From Skeletonema tropicum (taxonomy: Eukaryota > Bacillariophyta > Thalassiosirophyceae > Thalassiosirales > Thalassiosiraceae), in the NCBI GenBank assembly GCA_037178625.1, contig CM074132.1, positions 2,294,001-2,358,000 on the forward strand: a DNA stretch of 64,000 bases, written 5' to 3'. Position numbers and translations under genes: made by a program. The first letter of the stretch is position 1, and every line of letters begins with the position of its first letter. The notes under the pieces are model-generated. The model saw nothing but the letters and a program-made list of their open reading frames with translations, ran no database searches and was not told the DNA's origin. This document shows, one piece after another, positions 43,638-57,700 of this stretch.

Positions 43638-45376
43638 CTAGTGGTTACCCGTCGAGACTATGAGCGCATCGTGATTCATAGTCCAACTCATAGTCCAAAA
43701 TAGGCTAATTTCGATAGGGTAAAAAGTTGTTTGAACCAGTTCCTACGAGGCGTAGCTGGTAGATTTCTGTCAGAGCATCACCTGACGTGTTGGGGCGTGG
43801 TGTTGTTTTTCCCGGGGACCCACTCGCTGACTCAGTAGGGCCGCCCAACGTGGTGGTAAATTCGCCATTGTTGAAAAAAAAAAGTCAGAGATGAGTATGA
43901 GAACACTACGTAGGAATTCGTGACTTTTTGGCGCGATCCATCATCACCACCATTTATCTCATTATTCATAGTCATAGTCCTTACCATTGCTTACGATGAC
44001 TACTACAGCTACAGCCAAACGTGAAGCAGCCACTCAGCCGCCGCAGCCGCAGCAGCAGCAGCGATCGCCCGGCTTCTTGGCGTCCATCCATCAGCCCATA
44101 TTATCACCTCGCAGCACCAATCCTCCAACCAACACCACCCCTGCGGTCGACAAATCGAACAACGAAGACAACTTTCTACTAACTCCAAGACCATTGACGG
44201 GTATCGATTATGAAGAAGGGCAAGACGGGCGGAAAGGTGTGGTAGGTAATGATCATGGCACGAACGACGGCACTGATGATGATGATGATGATGTGTCGTC
44301 AATTGCGATGTCCGTCAGCGTCAGCGATGTGTCATCGCAAATGGAGATGGAGGACGACGAAATGGTGGAGATGGCCACAGACACTGTTATTGATGAATCG
44401 AACACCACCGAGAATACGATTTCAATTGACGAGCAAATGATTGGGTGGTTTGGAGGTAGACGTGATGGCACGACATTGCGCATTCCGCCCATACCTGTGG
44501 GAGATGGGATATGTGTTTTTCAATGTGATAGGGGATACAATTTATCGTTATCTGCGTGTCAACTACAAATCAATGATATCAAACAATGAATATTATCGAT
44601 CTGTGCATAATGCTATGTGCTCAGTTGACATTCCGGATCATCGTCCCAGGCAATGATACGTCAAAACAAGTTATACGTCGATGGTTGAAGTTCAATGTTA
44701 ATATTTTGCTATAATATGAACATGGTTGGAACGTAAAGGGTTTGGATGGTTGTTTGGGAGGTAATTAATGCCAAAATAGTGCTGTGGCTCCAACCATGTA
44801 AAGGGTTTGGATGATTGTTTGGGAGGCATGACGGAAAGGAGCGCAGAGCACATGACGATGCCAAAGAGTTGAAATTGTGGAAGGAGGAGCAAGTGCAAGA
44901 GTCTCCTTCAACACCGCAGAGACGCAAGAGAAATGCGTCGAAGGATGAGTCTCCTTCTCCACAAAAGAAGACCTAGGAGGAATGCAAGTTTGAAATAGTC
45001 GTTCGATATGGGATAGGGTCGTTCATTTTTATATGTAGGGAGTCATTCATTTTCTGTGGATAATCTAATAATCGTTTCTAGCAAATGACACTATTCAATA
45101 GAACATTAATACCTCTATTGTCTACAGAGGTTTCGTCAATAAATTATCTTCGGTGTTGATGTATCAGCCACCGTAGTAGGGACTATGATACCATGGTGAG
45201 AACAATTTTGATGATGGATGACGGCATTAAATATTACTAATTCCTATGTACGATTGCCGCTCTGAAGATTCATAGTCCAAATCATAGTCCATTTTTTTGG
45301 GTACCAAGGCCACAGAGGAATTCGTGGAGATATTCATAGTCCTCATAGTCCTATAGTCTCGACGGGTAACCACTAG
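43638..45376. mobile_element. Internally deleted DNA transposon with 24-bp inverted ends
   Basis: The left end starts CTAGTGGTTACCCGTCGAG and its exact complement closes the element at 45376, perfect over 24 bp. The outermost CTAG is palindromic, so it may be a CTAG or TA target duplication rather than part of the element. Subterminal repeats of CATAGTCC occur twice near the left end (43677-43700) and several times near the right end (45270-45350). It contains the N-terminus and the C-terminal tail of a transposase-like ORF. Confidence 0.8.
43996..44976 (+). pseudogene. piggyBac-like transposase remnant
   Basis: The 5' piece (43996-44589) has a Gln/Pro-rich start, an acidic stretch and then SIDEQMIGWFGGRRDGTTLR followed by GICVFQCDRGYNLSLS. 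This resembles the piggyBac segment around the catalytic Asp (sDE.mi.fkGR...k.y...KP...G.k...l.d..GY). The frame then stops. A 3' piece (about 44840-44976) reads RRAHDDAKELKLWKEEQVQE and SPQKKT then stop, like a transposase tail. A direct repeat GTAAAGGGTTTGGATG at 44728 and 44798 lies at the deletion zone. Most of the DDE core is gone. Confidence 0.5.
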
Positions 45377-45705
45377 ACAACCATGCGAAAAACCCACACG
45401 ATGCAATGTGGCAGCAAGCAAGCTCGCTCGGACCAGGGGATGACGGAAAAGTGGGGATAGAGTCCGGACACCCGCTTGCCTGTCCATCACCCCAAAATAG
45501 AGCTTTCTGAAGTGAAAGTTGTGAATGAGATTTTGCAAATTCAAATACCGGTCAACGTCTCTGCGTGGGATGGATGGTTGTGCCCACGTACATATAATGT
45601 TACACACTCTATCTACTTCATTAGAGCTCCTCAGATTTCCGGAATAAGCCTAAGCTTGACAATAGTCGAAGCTTGGATTAACTTTGAGGTTATTTGTGGT
45701 TATTT
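45377..45705. other. Short intergenic stretch
   Basis: It lies between the transposon end and the UBR4 stop codon. No gene is recognised; it probably contains the UBR4 3' UTR. Confidence 0.4.
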
Positions 45706-48700
45706 TCATCCCTCCAAAACTGACACCGCCAGCTCGATGAATTTATCAACCCCCTTAAAATCCATTTGGACGAGTTCTCCTAGAATTTGAGCGCTCGTTC
45801 GATCTTGAATTGCACGCAGTCTCGATTGCAATTCATTGAGAACCAACCCCGATGCTGATTCTGATTTACTAGCTACTGTGATAAGAACTTGGCGCTTAAG
45901 ATCCTTGAGCACTGGATCCAAGTCCGCCGACTCCTGTAGGAGAAGTTTCACAAGTTCACTTGAAACAGAGTGCTCTGACTGAGAAATATTTGCCTGGAAG
46001 ACTGCGTGGAGGAGCGAAAGGTTCTTGTAAGCTACCTTGGAGCAGCAAACAGAGCAATCTGTTGTCATGTAAGTCCCTCCATGATTACACATTTTTGCAG
46101 CCAATGTGTCACTGTTCAGGCGATTCCATGAGTCAATTCTTCTGTTCAACTCGCAACTTTCCCTTTCTGCTTCCCTCTTCTGCATGTAGAGACGACGGCA
46201 CTCTTCAGCTGGAGACAATTTAGCTTTCTTCTCTGTCTTCTCTGCAGCATCTTCACCATCTCCGGATCGAATGTTCGCTACGAGACGACTTAAAGGATCA
46301 CTAGAAGATCCACTTCCTCCACCGAGAGCGTTGAGAAGGGCATCATCCATGAAATCATCACCACCTCCCGGTCCCGAGGAACCAAGCAATGCTTGTCTGA
46401 GGAATTCGCCTCTACTGCCCCCAAGACTGTCTCCATCCTGACGAAGACTCCTCGCTAGGCTCAAGAGACGACTACGGTTGGTGGACGACGAACTTCTGAT
46501 AGGCTTAGATGAAGTTGACACTTCAGGTTTGTCATCGACAAAACTCTTCGGCAAACTCCCGGTCAAAGCTCTCTTCAGATGCGGGCCATAGAGGGATAGT
46601 TCATTCAAATCATCATCTACATTCCGATGCTTTTGTAGCAAGGCAGTTAGTTTTTTCGTTGTGTCCGTTTTCCGCTTGTTGGCAACACGCAACAGAGCCA
46701 TGCTAGTTTGGAATTGCTCTTCATCCACAATTGCGACTGCGTTTACTGCTATTCCAGCTGTCAATTCGAACTGATAATATGTCAAATAATGTAGAGATTG
46801 GTAAGGTCAAGTCAAATCAAATATGAATCAACAAAACGGCGCAATCACTTACATGAAATGCACCACTTGTGCAGTAACCGCATTCAACGCATAAAAACGC
46901 ATCCAATCTATCATAATTGATATGGCGGCATTTGCGGCATTGAAAGGCGACTTCTCCGCAATGAGAGCAAACTCCATGGGCATTTGTTACCTGGCGTGTA
47001 CACCTTGGGCAATACAACACGGGTCCATCAGAACTAGACCTCACGCTGTTATTTCTCTCGTAAAAGTCTTCAAACTGCACAAAAACAAAGAGATTGATCA
47101 GAATTAGACAAGAGATGTCAGAGACACCAGAATTAGACAAGAAATGCCAGAGACCAAAGACACAACGATTCCATCGTACTTACAGTGATCTTCAAATTTG
47201 CGGCTACCACAGGATGCTTCAGCTCGAGAGAAGCCTCAGTTGCACCCCTTGACAAATTTATTGTACCACATTTCTGCCAAAAACGCGAGTATGAGTCGCT
47301 TTTGAGGACATTCACATTCTCCTCATCTGATGATGACCCGCTTGATACCTGTCGCGGAGTGTAGTACACAGAAATAGTCTTAGCAAGCCGCCCTCTTGGA
47401 TCGCTGATATTAATGTGCACTTGAGATAATGCAACCCTGAATTTCAATTGATAGTACGAAGAAAATTCCGAGAAACAGTTTGAAGCAGTGGACGTTTCTA
47501 GCCGCCCTCTTTGATAAGGCCTCATTTGCTGAGACAAAAACTTCATGTCAGAAGCTTCATCTGACGAACTGTTGTCCTGACTTGTGAGCCTCGTCCACAA
47601 CTGTTCTTTGTGACAATGCTCGCAATCACTCAAGTCGAAGTCAAGCTTTGAGATATCTGACTCGTCACTGTTTGGAGAGCACTTCTTTTCACAGTAGCAA
47701 TTCAATGACGTCATCTGATTTTTGAACGCTTGACTAAATGAGGAAGCTGCATGATGCAAATCCAAATCAAGCCCAAACCCTTCTATGAATAGCTTCAGAA
47801 CGTCGATGAAATTTATTGAGTCCTGACCCATTGCTCCAATCTTTCGCATGCCGCTATCTATCAGACTCTTGAAGAGACGATTTCGGTCTGAGGAGTTGAA
47901 TTGCAGCGCAAGTTTGATACCTATTGCGCTAGTAATCGAACGCAACTTATCTGATCGACCCGATAGCACAAACTGACAAATAAAAGCATTGACATCATCT
48001 ATCGTCATGCACCGAGTCAGAGATTGTTCCGGAGTGGGACGATTGCTATCCCCACCAATGTAGAGCATCAGCTCTTCTGTGTCATTGGTGGAAATACTGA
48101 CGCTTTTAGAGCCCGCCTTTTCCAGAGCAATATCTACCAGACTAAATACCTTCACTTGATTTGACCCTCCTAAACATGATCCTAGCCACATCAATGAGAC
48201 GATGGGAGGACGACTGAATATTTCTTGCAGCATATCAAGCGTCAAATCGGAAACATCAGTAGAGCCTCTTTTCAAATTATTCACTTCAGGCAAACCTCCA
48301 CAGAAATTTTTCCAATTCTCCCCCCTTCTGGCTTGGGATAATAGCTCATCTAGTACAATAGATATGCTCTCTTCACGCTTCATACAATCTTCCGAGATTA
48401 GGTCCTCTGTTCCGAATAAGCCAGACGCTGGAAGAGACTGAAAAGTAACTTCATCGCCCCTCCAATTTCGGCCACATTGCCGAGCTTGTTCTCTCACTAA
48501 AAGAGCTGCGTCTAAAATTTCACACGACTGCAGCAAAAGCTTGCTGTATTGAAAACCGAACACATAATGATCTCGAACCTTGTGATAAATATCATTCCGG
48601 AATCCACAAAGGCGTTGTAGCATCTTCTTTGCAAGAGCGCGCAAGGTTGTCCCCGAATCTCCGCTGATAATTTCGCACAAAATTGAGTACCAACCCTTGG

Positions 48701-51700
48701 ACCACACTAGTGAGTCGCTTGATTTCCTCTTCGGCGCAATGTAAGAAAATAGGTCCATCGATTCACAAAGTAATAACTCTGTCGTCCCATTAGCAACATC
48801 CAAAAAGTCGTCTTCAGACCTTGATGCTGGCAACGCTCTTCCAAGTTTTTCGGAGACAAGAAAAACACCATCTGCTTTATCTCGCAGCCGATCCTCTTCT
48901 GTTGTCAAAGAGGGAAACGGATCGATTTGATTACTCTGAGAGTCATGGACAACACTATCGCCTTGGTTATGGTATTGAGCAGAAATAAGGCCGCAGAATG
49001 TGGTTTCCAGTTTACACTCGGCAAACACATTCTGTAGTTCTTGAACGACCGGTAGGGAGAGAGGCAACCCATCATTGCTTTGGGTCGAACTTTGCGTTGT
49101 GTCGTCAGACCATTTAAAGTAGCTGTGATGAATGAGACGAGATAAGTTTGCGTAAATAAGATATGCGACTTGTCTGAGATGAATGAAAGGCATCTTTACA
49201 CATGCACAAGTACTTACGCGCACCGGTGCTTCCTTTCAAGTCCGCATACGTAAAACCTTCTGTCTTTGTGAACACCATGAGAGCATCGACGTCGTACAGC
49301 TGGGACTCCATGGACGTCACAAATGAACCTAGGATCTGTCTTATCCTTTTGGCGGCTGTTAGACTTTCCTTTCGTTTCGAGAGGGAACTTGCGACTCATG
49401 ATGTCTCTCCTCGCCAAGACCAAACTGGTTAGACTGCGAAGACTCATAACAATCTTCGTACATGTATCACGTGGGAGTTCGGCATCACTTGAGCACCCCT
49501 CAATAAGACTCTTCAAGTGTTTTGTAAGTGCTCCCACCATTTCTTTTCCTCTCGAAGCCTTCAGCTCGTCAGTTTTAGCATTGAGAACGAGATCGACTGC
49601 AAGTTGGAGGACATACATGGATGGTGGTTCTGATTGATTCGCCAAAGTGTCCGAAAGAAACAGCAGGATCTATCGACCGAAAAATAATAATGCTATGAGT
49701 ACAAATCACACATAAAGACATTCATCAATCCAAAATGAAGAAGCAACACTCACATGCGAAAAAACTGAGGATGCAAACCCTTCCGTGCTTACAACGTCAA
49801 TCTCTTCCCCTTGCTTACTCGAAGTTGTGACGTCTGTGTTTTGTGAAATTGTAATGTTTGTCTTTTGAGAAGCCATATTGTTAAGGAATCCTGCCCTCTT
49901 TGCCTCCTCAGCTTGCTCCAGAGTTGATGTCTCAATCACCCTCACCCCCATCTGCCATACCTTTGCACATGTCATGTCTTCATTGTCGCCATCTTCTCCT
50001 CGAATTGAAAGTGTTCTTCCATCGATTTCAACAGCTTCGTTAAGGTCATGCGTACGAGCATAAGCTATTCCCTTATCGTAGCACTGTTTACAAAGATCAA
50101 TATCCATCTCGCCCCCTAGCGTGTATCTCGTTCCGGTTATCGGAAAAGTCGTACAAGCGTCACACTGATAAGTCTGAAAGCAGAAGGGGGAAGAAACAGA
50201 GAGAGGGAGAGTCAGTTGAGATTGACACATGACCTAAACATTGGTTCAAAGAAGAGCTCTACTTACCACATAACCTTCACTGGTGAATTCTTTCTCAGGA
50301 CTTGGGGGTGCGATTACTTTCGAAGTGCCGTTGTTGTCCCCGCCAGTGATCGTCGACCTCATAGCTGCACAGCAGCTCTTCACTATTTCCGAGTCAAGCG
50401 AGAAATACTCCTCTATAATTTTGAATTGAGCAAAATCATCTGAGTTTGAACATGCCATCTCCATCAAGATCAGTTTGGAATTCAGCGCGACAGACGACGA
50501 CAGATTGGGTTGTGCACCATGCGTTGCTTCAAGAGTTTGTACAAAGTCAATGATACCCTTCGAAATCAATGCGATCGAGGATTCACAACTTTTTTCCTCT
50601 ATCAACTTCGAGATAATTTTGCGATAGTTATGGCCTCTTCTCTGAACAATCTTCATTGTCGATTTCATTATAAGCAATAGCATACTCATTCCACGCTCGA
50701 TTATGACATCTTGCTGTGGTTTAATTTCATCCTCATTTTCATATTCGGCCCGGAAGAACTTCTCCAAGTTTTGGAGCTGTACCAGTAATCCACGAACAGT
50801 TGATTCGTCTTCAACGTTTGTTCTCCTCATTGCATCTCTCTCTGCTTCGCTCAAAAGAGTTGCTGCTTCTTTCCTTTCGTCACAGGATTGATCCAACGCG
50901 GTCAGTTCAAGAACACTTTTGACTATTGAAGATGCTTGATCTAGATTCGGAGAGGTTGACTTCAACGCATCATCACTTCCACTAACAAGTTTGATCAGGC
51001 TAGTCAATGATTGAAAACAAGGAACCAGTTCTCGTCGAAATGATTTCGTTGCAAGAGATTGTACAGATTTTTGGCACGAAAGTTCCTCAGCTTTACTACC
51101 AGACAGTCCTGCAGCAGTAAGGAATGGTAATTCTGCCCGTGTCCGAGCATAAACCTCGACGCAATCAATAACAGAGTTATTCCCATCATGACAAGATGAA
51201 ATCCAAATTGATACTGAAGTTTTTGGAGAAGACAAAAATGGGCAGATGTTAGCTGCACTCTGAGAAAACAAAAACAAAAAAACAGTCGTCGGTCGCTTAC
51301 CAAATCCGTTCCTTACTGCCATTAGTATTTCCTCGTCTGTTAGGGGGAAATCATACCATCGCTTCACATTCCTTTTCAGTTTAATCGACCTACCAGATCC
51401 AACTACAGCGATTTCAGAAGGAATGAGGTCTGGCATCGTGCCCACAAGAACTCGAATCGCTACAATGGCCAAATCTTCTGTTTCTTTCTGGCCAGCTTTT
51501 GGTTGAAGTGCCGCAGTAAGGGTGCATCCTTCACGTGAGGGACATGCAAGGTACTCAGTGCTGTTCAAAGAGAGCTTACTCTTTGCTGTCTTATGGTTCT
51601 TCCCGACGCAATCACCGCCAAGAACCAGTTGATCAATCTCTGATACATTGATCAAACTTTCAAATATGTGAATATCTGGGCTGCGTTGGATGCTGCTGCT

Positions 51701-54700
51701 CCATTGTGATTGAGTCAATGAATTACTTGCTGTCGTAGTATAGTCCTCCCCGAAAGTCAAGATTGATCCACTAGAAGTAAGCAATGTCAAACATGCTCGC
51801 TCCTTTATCGTGGTCCCATCATCTACATATCCATCCGACGCACTACGACCACCAACAAGATGAGGACATGAATATGCACATGATCCAACGTAGCTATAAC
51901 TCGACATGATGCCTAAGCCTGTAACTGTCGGCCAGTCCAATTCTCTTACGAATATATCACTCTTGTTGAATTCAACCAGTATGAGTATAGGTTGACTGGA
52001 AGTTCGCGTCGACTTGCCTATACATGAAAAGCGATAGAAAGATTCGCCATCTCTTTCAACAATTCCAAGTTCTTCAAAATGGTGATAAGGACCAACGACG
52101 GCATAACTCCCTCCGAGGTCAGCTGCGGGTATCATGTTTGGGAGAATTTCAAAGTTGGCAATAATACTACCATCGTCATCAAGAATAAGAGCAACTACAC
52201 ACGAGCTCATGCATTGATACAGGAGCAAGTTGCTTTGACGCAAGTATGACAGATGGGCACCCTCGCCTAGAGTGGTTGAAGTGGAACCTGTTGCCGCAGG
52301 TTCTGCACCTTGATACCTGCGTATTCCCGCAGTTGGAAATGAAACTCCAGCCCCAATCTCGATGTAGTTTTCACCTTGGTCCTCCAGGTTGCCGTCTTCG
52401 TCAACAATGAGGTCGATAAAATACAAACGACCTGTGTCAAGAAGTAGCGCAAGCTTTGTCTCTATGATTGGGTCATCGTACTCGACGCCTGAGCCCATTC
52501 TTGGTAAGCGTTCCAACAGTGTAGCAGATCTAATGAGCACATCCTCATATGCGAGAGCGTAGTGCGTGGTGGCATCACACGAGTTGTCCTTTTCTCTTTT
52601 CAGATCAAAGACATGAACTACAGTCCCACACACAACCACTACCATCAACTCAGAATGAGACACCCAGTCACATTTAAGCAAATACTCGCTATCGCTATCA
52701 CACTCTGCGGGTTCTGACTGCATTTTTAGCTCAATCACTCGCTCAAAAGAATCAAGACCCTTGGATACAATTGCAACTGCAGCCTTTGATGCTCCCCAAA
52801 TAAGTAGATGCCTGTTGTTTTCAGGTGAAAGTGCCATACCATTGATGGCGAACTTCACTTTGTCAGAGCCTAAGATATTCAATTTGGAACGAGTCAGATG
52901 GGAAGAGATCGCTGACCTCTGTATGTGACGAACATTTACTGGAGCGAGGCAGAAAAGTACTGAAGTCGATTCTGCGACGAATAACCGCCCTCTATCATCC
53001 GACACGATCATTTGCGCTGACCTGTCAGCCCGACCTTTTCGAATTTGGCTTGAAGACGACCCAGAAGAAAACACCTTAGGCTGCACAGTATTCGATTTGG
53101 CAGCACGAAGCGGCACCATGGATGTTTTGGATTGTGTTTGAAGCTTGACTGGAAGTCCAGAACGTGATTCGATATCAATAACAGAAGAATTGGCGTTGGT
53201 CGATGAAGACGAGCTCCCCAATAGCAGTTCCTTGTAGTCCTTCACTTGCAAGTTTTGCTCGTCGCTGTAAAAGCTGCCCAGCATTGAAATGATCGAGTCA
53301 GCCCAATTTGAATCTTTCGCTGATTTAATCAAACTCTCTAGGGATTGTTTGCATGATGATTTGAAGGTTGCAACGAGGAACTCGATGAAAATATCATGGC
53401 TCACAACTGATTCTTCCTTGCTTTCATCTTTGGATGCACCCCCATCAGTAATGTCCGCCTTCGCAAAGACAGCTTTGAGGGTTTCGTCGTTAACCGGTAC
53501 GAGACATTTGCATGGAGTTCTATTCTCTTCCGCAGCAGTAGCTACCTCTGCTCCACAGTCACAGAAAAATGAACTCTTTCTTGAGTATCCGACGTCATGG
53601 CCTTGATGGCAAACCCGTGCGCAGAGAGAGCAACACCCCTTGTCCCACAACAAGCCACAAGTGTAGCAGTTGTACCAATGTTGCTCAGTAAATCCTTCGC
53701 CTGTTTCAACAAATGAACACGTTCTGGCCTCACCAACTTCTTCGACCTTGCTCCGTAAGAGCGACGTGCCCACTTTGTCTACCATTTGCTTCATTTTTCC
53801 AGAGCCACGAAAAGGCGATGATGCCCCTGGTGCGGCTGGCTTGATAATTTCGTTGAGAGAAGCAACAAAAGCAAAAAAATCTTTTACGCAATCTACGTAA
53901 CCAGAAAGCTCACTGTGGTCAGTCGTTTTTTGTAGCAGCGATACTATTGTCTTTCCAACATCATCTAATGATCCGAAACGAGAAGCCAACAGACATATCA
54001 ATTTGATTGAATGTTTTGGAGCTGAATTTGCCCACTGATCGAATTTGCTCAACATCTCTTTTAGGATAGATTTGCTTCCTTCTGACGAGCCAGGTACACC
54101 AACAAGATAACTGACTAAGAGGGCAAGTTTTTTGCTCAATTCCAATTCTTCACTGCTTTGGCGTCCTTTAGGAATGAGGCAAATATCCTCCACCAATATA
54201 TTTAGCGCAGCAGTACTATTACTTGACAAGCTATCCAACGCTGCAGCCAATGTTGACCCCACCTCGTTTGGAAATGATCCTTTGGCTTCCATCAAATCAA
54301 TGAGAACTCCTGCAACATGATTACGGGTTGTAGTTTGGAGTGATCGAGAGCTGATCACCCTGATTAAAACTTCTGGAACAAATTTCCAACTGTCGTGTCT
54401 TCTGCCATAAACGTTGGAGTCGCCTCCCACTGATAGTACGTCAGCATTGAAGTCCACATCAGATTGAAACCCAATCACTCTCCCCTTCTCTAACTTGACA
54501 CCAAAGCATGTCAACAATGTGTCTTGGGACTTGTCTGACGAGAGAGACCTGTCCACAATTGTATAGCTACCCCCCTGATCAGATAAGACATCATCTATCG
54601 CCTCACAGCGGATGCGAAGCGCAGACAATGAAATCAACCTCTTGAACTGTGACGGTTCCTGCAATAGCTGGTTAGCGCAGGCGGTACAAACTTGCAACAT

Positions 54701-57700
54701 GCTCGAGTCATTTGCAGAGTAAGCGGAGACCAATGAGAGGAATGCAAGGGATTCTTTCACCTCGTCACCGACCCCAGGATTGATTCCACTGCTAAGGAAC
54801 GATTCTTCATTTGCAGATGGTGAGGAGTGGCCCAGCGAAAGAGGATCTTCTTTTCGTCCCTTGCCATTGATTCCGAATCTGAGTAATGCGCATGTTGGAA
54901 CTAGTGCATTCAAAACGCTGAGCAAAATTCTCCTCCAGCGAATAACGTCTTCGATGTCTTTCTTTATCACATCATGCTTTTCCCTCGCTCCCCCCCGAAT
55001 TCCAAGCTGAGAGTATTCGTCAAGCACAGCTTTCGATTCGGAACCCTGAGTTAGTGCCTCAAGCAAGATAATCTCCCACTGCCCATTAGCTCGACGTTCA
55101 CCTTGATTTGCTTTCCAACCCTCAAATCCCTCAACACCATTGATTCGTTGCACGCAGCCGCTAACATCGGTAGAGTTTGCCCTTGTAACATTACTTACAA
55201 CGACTTTCAAAATAGATTCATCACATGGTGCAATCAGCTGAAGTGCTATGGAAGAAGGCTTCGATATTTCATTCCCTCTTCCTGATAAAGTACGGCCGTC
55301 TTCCAGCTTACAAATAGCACCGAAGTAGCGTTGGAATACTTGAGCGCCAAACTTAGTCAATGAGTTGAGAGCCTGCTTCGCTGAGTCAATAGATACATTT
55401 TGGGAAATACCATCAGTCATTTTGCAACCCATATCTAACCAGTCAGGATAGCATGGTGCCGCACCTAACGCGAAGCAAGCATCGTGGAGACGCTCAAGCG
55501 CATTAGACCGTGTGACGCTCGCATCTGAGCAGCAGGAATCGTCAGAGAGTGCGTCATGCTCATTATCTCGGTGAAATCTATCAAGCGCATCAGCAACATT
55601 CTTCCCAGGCCTTGTGTACTTGCTCACAAGGAACGAAACGTATATTGGCAGAAATTCAAAGTAGACGAATTCTGGTAGCGTAGGAGACGACTTTTTCTCC
55701 ACTTCCAGTATAACTTTTTTCAGCATATTCTCAGCTGAAGACAATCCCGCAGGCAAGACCTCACTAAGACTGCAATTCGTGCCCTTTTGCTTTACTAATT
55801 TCATCAACAGCGTCTCTTGAACTGATGGGTCTTCACTGACATCCACAAGAGAGTGCACCCCAAACATGTCTTCCCGTATAGCTACAAGTTTCTGAATTAC
55901 GTCCATAGTCTCCACCCTTGACGCTGCAGTCACGCCAGTCCAACCACTCGCGTTCCAACCAGTGAGTTTCGTCGAAATGTTCCACGACGAGAGGAGTAAG
56001 TGACATCCATCTAGCGAAAGTGTGTCAAAACCAGTTGCGATCCCTGCTTCAGTCATCGCTTGAATCTTTTCAAATAGTTTCACTTCAAGCACCTGATTTG
56101 CACCAACAGCTTGTGGTGTGGGCGCAGATGGTGTGAGCCAGTCAAATATCCCACGAAAACTCCTTTTGGGATTTTGCCTGATCGAAGGGAAGTCGTAATG
56201 GGATGACCCCATTCTTTCTGAAAGAACTGGCAAAAGCGCCGGAACTAAGTAAATATCTGCAAGCGAAGCACATGAAGTAGCTGCCCTCGCCAGAATATTT
56301 GATGAGTCTTCGTCGAGGGATGATAGTTTTGATGACTTCAGCCCCTTGATCAAAATACCAGTGAGCTTGGTGAGAACCTTCTGCTGATCATTTCGTGGAA
56401 GTTTGCCAAAAGCCACAGCAAATAGTTGCGCATCTCGGAAAGAAATCAGGTTGTCGTCACCGATAACGGACGACGAAGATGCAGGTATTGCAAAATTGAC
56501 TGAGAATTTTTCGATGCCATTGACAAATGAGTTGCACAAGAAATCCTCGGCCGATTCAGCACCCTCCACACTCTCAGAACTGGTGGACGAACAGAGCGTA
56601 GATGAAATCAATGCATGATGGAATGCCGATAAGCACAGTGGTGTGCTTCTTTCAGAATAAATGGCCCGGTAAACTTGCAACCTGCTCTCACTATCTCTAA
56701 TGACAGAGACATCAGCCCTAAACTCGTGACCTGGACGCCCTTGCCCCATGATAAGGGCCAAGTCGGCGTGAGCACGAAACAATCGAATCCAACGTACGTC
56801 TGATGGTTGGTCTGCGCAGTTTAGAAGACTAGAGCGTATCATTCCGTGCAAGTCATCACCGAGATTGACAAAGTCCAACACTAGCTCAGTGGAAACAAAT
56901 GTCCGAAACAGCGAACGAACGCAAAGCAGTGCATTGGTTGTAGCATCTTTTGGTTGATTGCAGCGAGAAAGGCAACTTCCGAGCGTCTTGACCACATCTG
57001 ATGCAAGGAAAGCCACATTGTGGTATTTCAGTTTCGTCGGGCCCCCAGATGAAGTTTTCTTCTTCTTGTTCTTTTTCGATTTGGGCGATGTAGCTCGGTC
57101 TAATTCTTCCATCCTGTCATAGCACAAGCGAGTAACATGAAAAAGACTCCTCAATAAGGAATCCATTCCATGTCTGTGAGAAGCAGTTTCGGAAGATAGA
57201 TGTGCTCTAATGAAAATTGCCAAAGTCTGAACACTCGATCTCCCTGAGCTGCTTTGAAAGGTTTGATTAGAAGTGGTTTTTGCTCCAGATTCATTGAGAG
57301 CCGCATCATTCATGGCATCCATTTGAAGTGGTTCGTTCAGCTTATACTCCACTAGCACAGTGTCAGGGATTGAGTAATCCTCCAAAGGTTGACTTGACTT
57401 ATCGACAGTCGTATTACCCAGACACTCGTACACTTCGTTCACAGCAAAAGAAAGCAGCTTTGCATCCAAAACGATAACATTTGACGACATGTCGGCTTTA
57501 AACCGACCAAAGTTTCGCTCGAAACAACTAAGCGCCACCGCAGAGCCTGTGGCAACAACACGTGCTTTGCCTTCAGATGAGGCAAAGTATGAATTCGTCG
57601 TCGCAGCCCTCCCCAGCGTCTCCAATGTTCGATGTAAGAATGGATAGAATGTTATTGTACTTTCTTCGTTGCTTCCCTCCACAGGGTCAACATTCACGAT

